64,000 nt of DNA, from assembly GCF_000757485.1 (NCBI RefSeq), contig NZ_JPYO01000043.1, forward strand, positions 1 through 64,000, written 5' to 3'. Position numbers and translations under genes: made by a program. This stretch comes from Achromobacter sp. RTa (GTDB taxonomy: Bacteria > Pseudomonadota > Gammaproteobacteria > Burkholderiales > Burkholderiaceae_B). Position 1 is the first letter of the stretch, and every line of letters begins with the position of its first letter. Below are positions 62,290-64,000 of this stretch, in pieces. Below the pieces are notes generated by a model. The model had not been told where the DNA came from, searched no databases, and worked only from the letters and a program-made list of their open reading frames with translations.

Positions 62290-62313
62290 GCCCCGCTCAC
62301 CCGCGGGCGGGGC
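62290..62313 (-). terminator. GC-rich hairpin after the alcohol dehydrogenase-like gene
   Basis: GCCCCGC (62290-62296) pairs with GCGGGGC (62307-62313), 16 nt beyond the stop at 62330 on the minus strand. A stable stem, no strong U-run. Confidence 0.5.
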
Positions 62314-62329
62314 ATGGCCCATGCCGGGG

Positions 62330-63343
62330 CTAGAACCCCTCCAGTACCACCTTGCCCCGTGCCTTGCCGCTTTCGATGAAGGCGTGGGCGCGGCGCAGGT
62401 TCTCCGCGTTGATACGGCCATAATGCTCGCCCAGCGTGGTGCGCAACGTTCCCGCGTCGATCAGCCGGGCCGCCTGGTTGAGCAACTCGTGCTGGGCGAT
62501 CATGTCTGGCGTATCGTGCAGAGGGCGCGCGAACATGAATTCCCAGTGCAGCGACGCCGATTTGGACTTGAGCAGGCGCACGTCGATGGCGGCGGGGTCG
62601 TCGATCAGCGCGACCTTGCCTTGCGGCGCGATCGCTTCGGCGATCTGCGGGAAGTGCGCGTCGGTGTGGGTCAGCGCGGCGATGTCGCTGACATGATCGA
62701 AGCCGATGCGCTTGAGCTCGCCGGCCAATGGCTTGGCGTGGTCGATGACGTGATGCGCGCCCAGTTCGCGCACCCAGGCTTGCGTCTCCGGACGGGACGC
62801 GGTGCCGATCACCGTCAAGCCCGTCAGTTGGCGGGCCAGTTGCACAAGAATGGAACCCACGCCGCCGGCCGCGCCGATGACGAGCAGGCTGCGTTGGCTG
62901 GGGGCGCGGTTGTCCAGCACCCGCAGCCGGTCGAAGAGCAATTCCCAGGCGGTGATGGTGGTCAGAGGCAGCGCGGCGGCCTGGGCGAAGTCCAGGCTGG
63001 CGGGCATCCTGCCCACGATGCGTTCGTCGACGGCATGCAGTTCGCTGTTGGCGCCCGGGCGATTCAGCGCGCCCGCGTACCAGACCCGGTCGCCGGGCTT
63101 GAACAGGCTGGTCTTGGCGCCCACGGCGCGCACGACGCCGGCGGCGTCCCAGCCGATGATCTCCGGCTGGCCGTCCTTGGGCTTGCGGTTGGCGCGGATC
63201 TTCACGTCCACGGGATTGACGGAGATGGCGCGGACTTCGACCAGCAGGTCGCGCTCGCCCGGCACGGGGTCGGCGGCGGTTATGTCCTGCAGGGCCTCGG
63301 GGTGTTCGGCGGGCAGGTTCTTGAAATAGGCGATGGCTTTCAT
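62330..63343 (-). CDS. Zinc-independent alcohol dehydrogenase / quinone oxidoreductase-like protein
   Basis: A 337-residue MDR-superfamily enzyme. N-terminal GroES-like domain (residues 1-115) with ISVNPVDVKIRAN and GWDAAGVVRAVG; Rossmann domain with LLVIGAAGGVGSILVQLARQL (NADPH motif). The Cys/His zinc ligands of classical ADHs are absent, as in the zinc-binding dehydrogenase-like ZADH/YhdH group and quinone reductases. It is downstream of a short-chain dehydrogenase gene on the same strand (20 nt apart), suggesting a shared role in carbonyl reduction. Confidence 0.9.
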   Translation of the reverse strand: MKAIAYFKNLPAEHPEALQDITAADPVPGERDLLVEVRAISVNPVDVKIRANRKPKDGQPEIIGWDAAGVVRAVGAKTSLFKPGDRVWYAGALNRPGANSELHAVDERIVGRMPASLDFAQAAALPLTTITAWELLFDRLRVLDNRAPSQRSLLVIGAAGGVGSILVQLARQLTGLTVIGTASRPETQAWVRELGAHHVIDHAKPLAGELKRIGFDHVSDIAALTHTDAHFPQIAEAIAPQGKVALIDDPAAIDVRLLKSKSASLHWEFMFARPLHDTPDMIAQHELLNQAARLIDAGTLRTTLGEHYGRINAENLRRAHAFIESGKARGKVVLEGF

Positions 63344-63363
63344 GGATGGTGCTCGGATCGGGA

Positions 63364-64000
63364 TCAGATGATGGAGCGGACGACACCGCCGTCCACGCGC
63401 AACGCGGCGCCGTTGGTGGCGGAGGCCTGCGTCGAACTGGCGTAGACGACCATGTTGGCCACTTCCTCCACAGTGGCCAGGCGGCGCAGCAGCGAAGTGG
63501 GGCGGTGCTGGGCGATGAAGTCGCGTTCCATGTCGTCCTGCGTGACTCCCTGTTCCTTCGCCATTTCGGCAAAGAAATCCGCAACGCCCTCGGAGCGCGT
63601 GGGCCCGGGCAGCACGGCGTTGACCGTGACGCCCGTGCCGGCGGTCAGTTCCGCCAGCCCGCGCGACACGCCCAGCATTGCCGTCTTGCTGACACCGTAA
63701 TGGATCATTTCGGCGGGAATCTGCACAGCCGATTCACTGGAAATGAACACGATGCGGCCCCAGCCTGCGGCCAGCATGCGCGGCAGGTAATAGCGCGACA
63801 GACGCACGCCGCTCATGAGATTCACGTCCAGCATGTACTGCCAGTCGTCGTCGGTGATTTCCGTGAAGGACTTGGGCGCGAAGTAGCCGGCGTTGTTGAT
63901 CAGGATGTCCACGTCGGGATGCGCGGCCGAGATCGAGGCCGCGCCGTCGGCGGTGGCGAGGTCGGCCTGGACGGTGCCCAGCTGGGCCGAGGGTAGCCGC
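63364..64000 (-). CDS. Short-chain dehydrogenase/reductase (partial, 5' end outside window)
   Basis: The frame is open from the right edge to the stop at 63364, about 212 residues visible. It contains the SDR landmarks DILINNAGYF (NNAG), VNLMSG, the catalytic Ser and YxxxK in HYGVSKTAMLG, and PGPTRSEGV (PG motif). The N-terminal cofactor TGxxxGxG lies beyond the edge; 30 residues before DILINNAG are visible in frame (LPSAQLGTVQADLATADG...). It is in one operon with the alcohol dehydrogenase-like gene, 20 nt upstream of it. Confidence 0.9.
   Translation of the reverse strand, partial: RLPSAQLGTVQADLATADGAASISAAHPDVDILINNAGYFAPKSFTEITDDDWQYMLDVNLMSGVRLSRYYLPRMLAAGWGRIVFISSESAVQIPAEMIHYGVSKTAMLGVSRGLAELTAGTGVTVNAVLPGPTRSEGVADFFAEMAKEQGVTQDDMERDFIAQHRPTSLLRRLATVEEVANMVVYASSTQASATNGAALRVDGGVVRSII

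Overview
The window is 64 kb of very GC-rich, gene-dense chromosomal DNA from a beta-proteobacterium, most likely Bordetella or a close Alcaligenaceae relative such as Achromobacter. The reasons are five Bug (TctC-type) periplasmic receptors, a dapA-bamC gene pair, abundant CoA-thioester catabolic operons each next to a LysR, GntR or AraC regulator, and a type III secretion effector with CesT chaperones. The genus is an inference. There is no rRNA, CRISPR, IS element, transposase or prophage.

Left part (1-27 kb), catabolism and transport. The left edge cuts a GlcF-like Fe-S protein. Then come an AraC regulator, a Bug receptor, a thiamine-diphosphate enzyme and an orphan TctA permease; two tandem PF09859-type 2OG-Fe oxygenases; a leaderless gamma-glutamyltransferase with its own Bug receptor and GntR regulator; a cupin, an EamA exporter, an MFS transporter and a beta-hydroxyacid dehydrogenase. 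A tightly packed operon at 15.1-22.9 kb (DUF35 protein, thiolase, two CoA-transferase subunits, a two-domain acyl-CoA dehydrogenase fusion, a FadB/FadJ-like bifunctional enzyme, a thioesterase) forms a full beta-oxidation set for an unidentified acid. A second operon (24.2-27.2 kb) holds a family III CoA-transferase, a Bug receptor and an enoyl-CoA hydratase. TTCGAA-type repeats lie upstream of both operons.

Centre (27.2-30.3 kb), the most interesting segment. A 653-residue protein without relatives that I recognise is followed by two small acidic CesT-type chaperones. It is preceded by an ECF-type (HrpL/BtrS-like) promoter, GGAACT-N15-TTACTCA. The protein carries a set of residues resembling a PI4K/HipA-like kinase core. 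I read this as a stand-alone type III effector locus, away from the secretion-machine genes.

30-46 kb: a LysR regulator, cardiolipin synthase, tRNA-His(GTG) with promoter and terminator, a GNAT enzyme, a MocR/cupin/carboxymuconolactone-decarboxylase cluster, two small proteins, and then a minus-strand operon. That operon encodes an HMG-CoA-lyase-like enzyme, an SMP-30 lactonase, TRAP transporter DctP, DctQ and a frameshifted DctM, a family III CoA-transferase and a Bug receptor. It fits uptake, CoA activation and cleavage of a 3-hydroxy-3-methylglutarate-like acid. A LysR gene lies next to its start.

46-64 kb: stress and housekeeping genes. These are a YiiX-type hydrolase, a PaiB-like protein, an MFS/ArsR divergent pair, a DUF1828/DUF1829 bicistron, a zinc metallopeptidase, a YciO/Sua5-type protein, an M50 protease, dapA, bamC, a small lipoprotein, a RoxA/YcfD-type ribosomal oxygenase overlapping mutS, aldose 1-epimerase, two small proteins, a quinone-reductase-like alcohol dehydrogenase and a short-chain dehydrogenase cut by the right edge.
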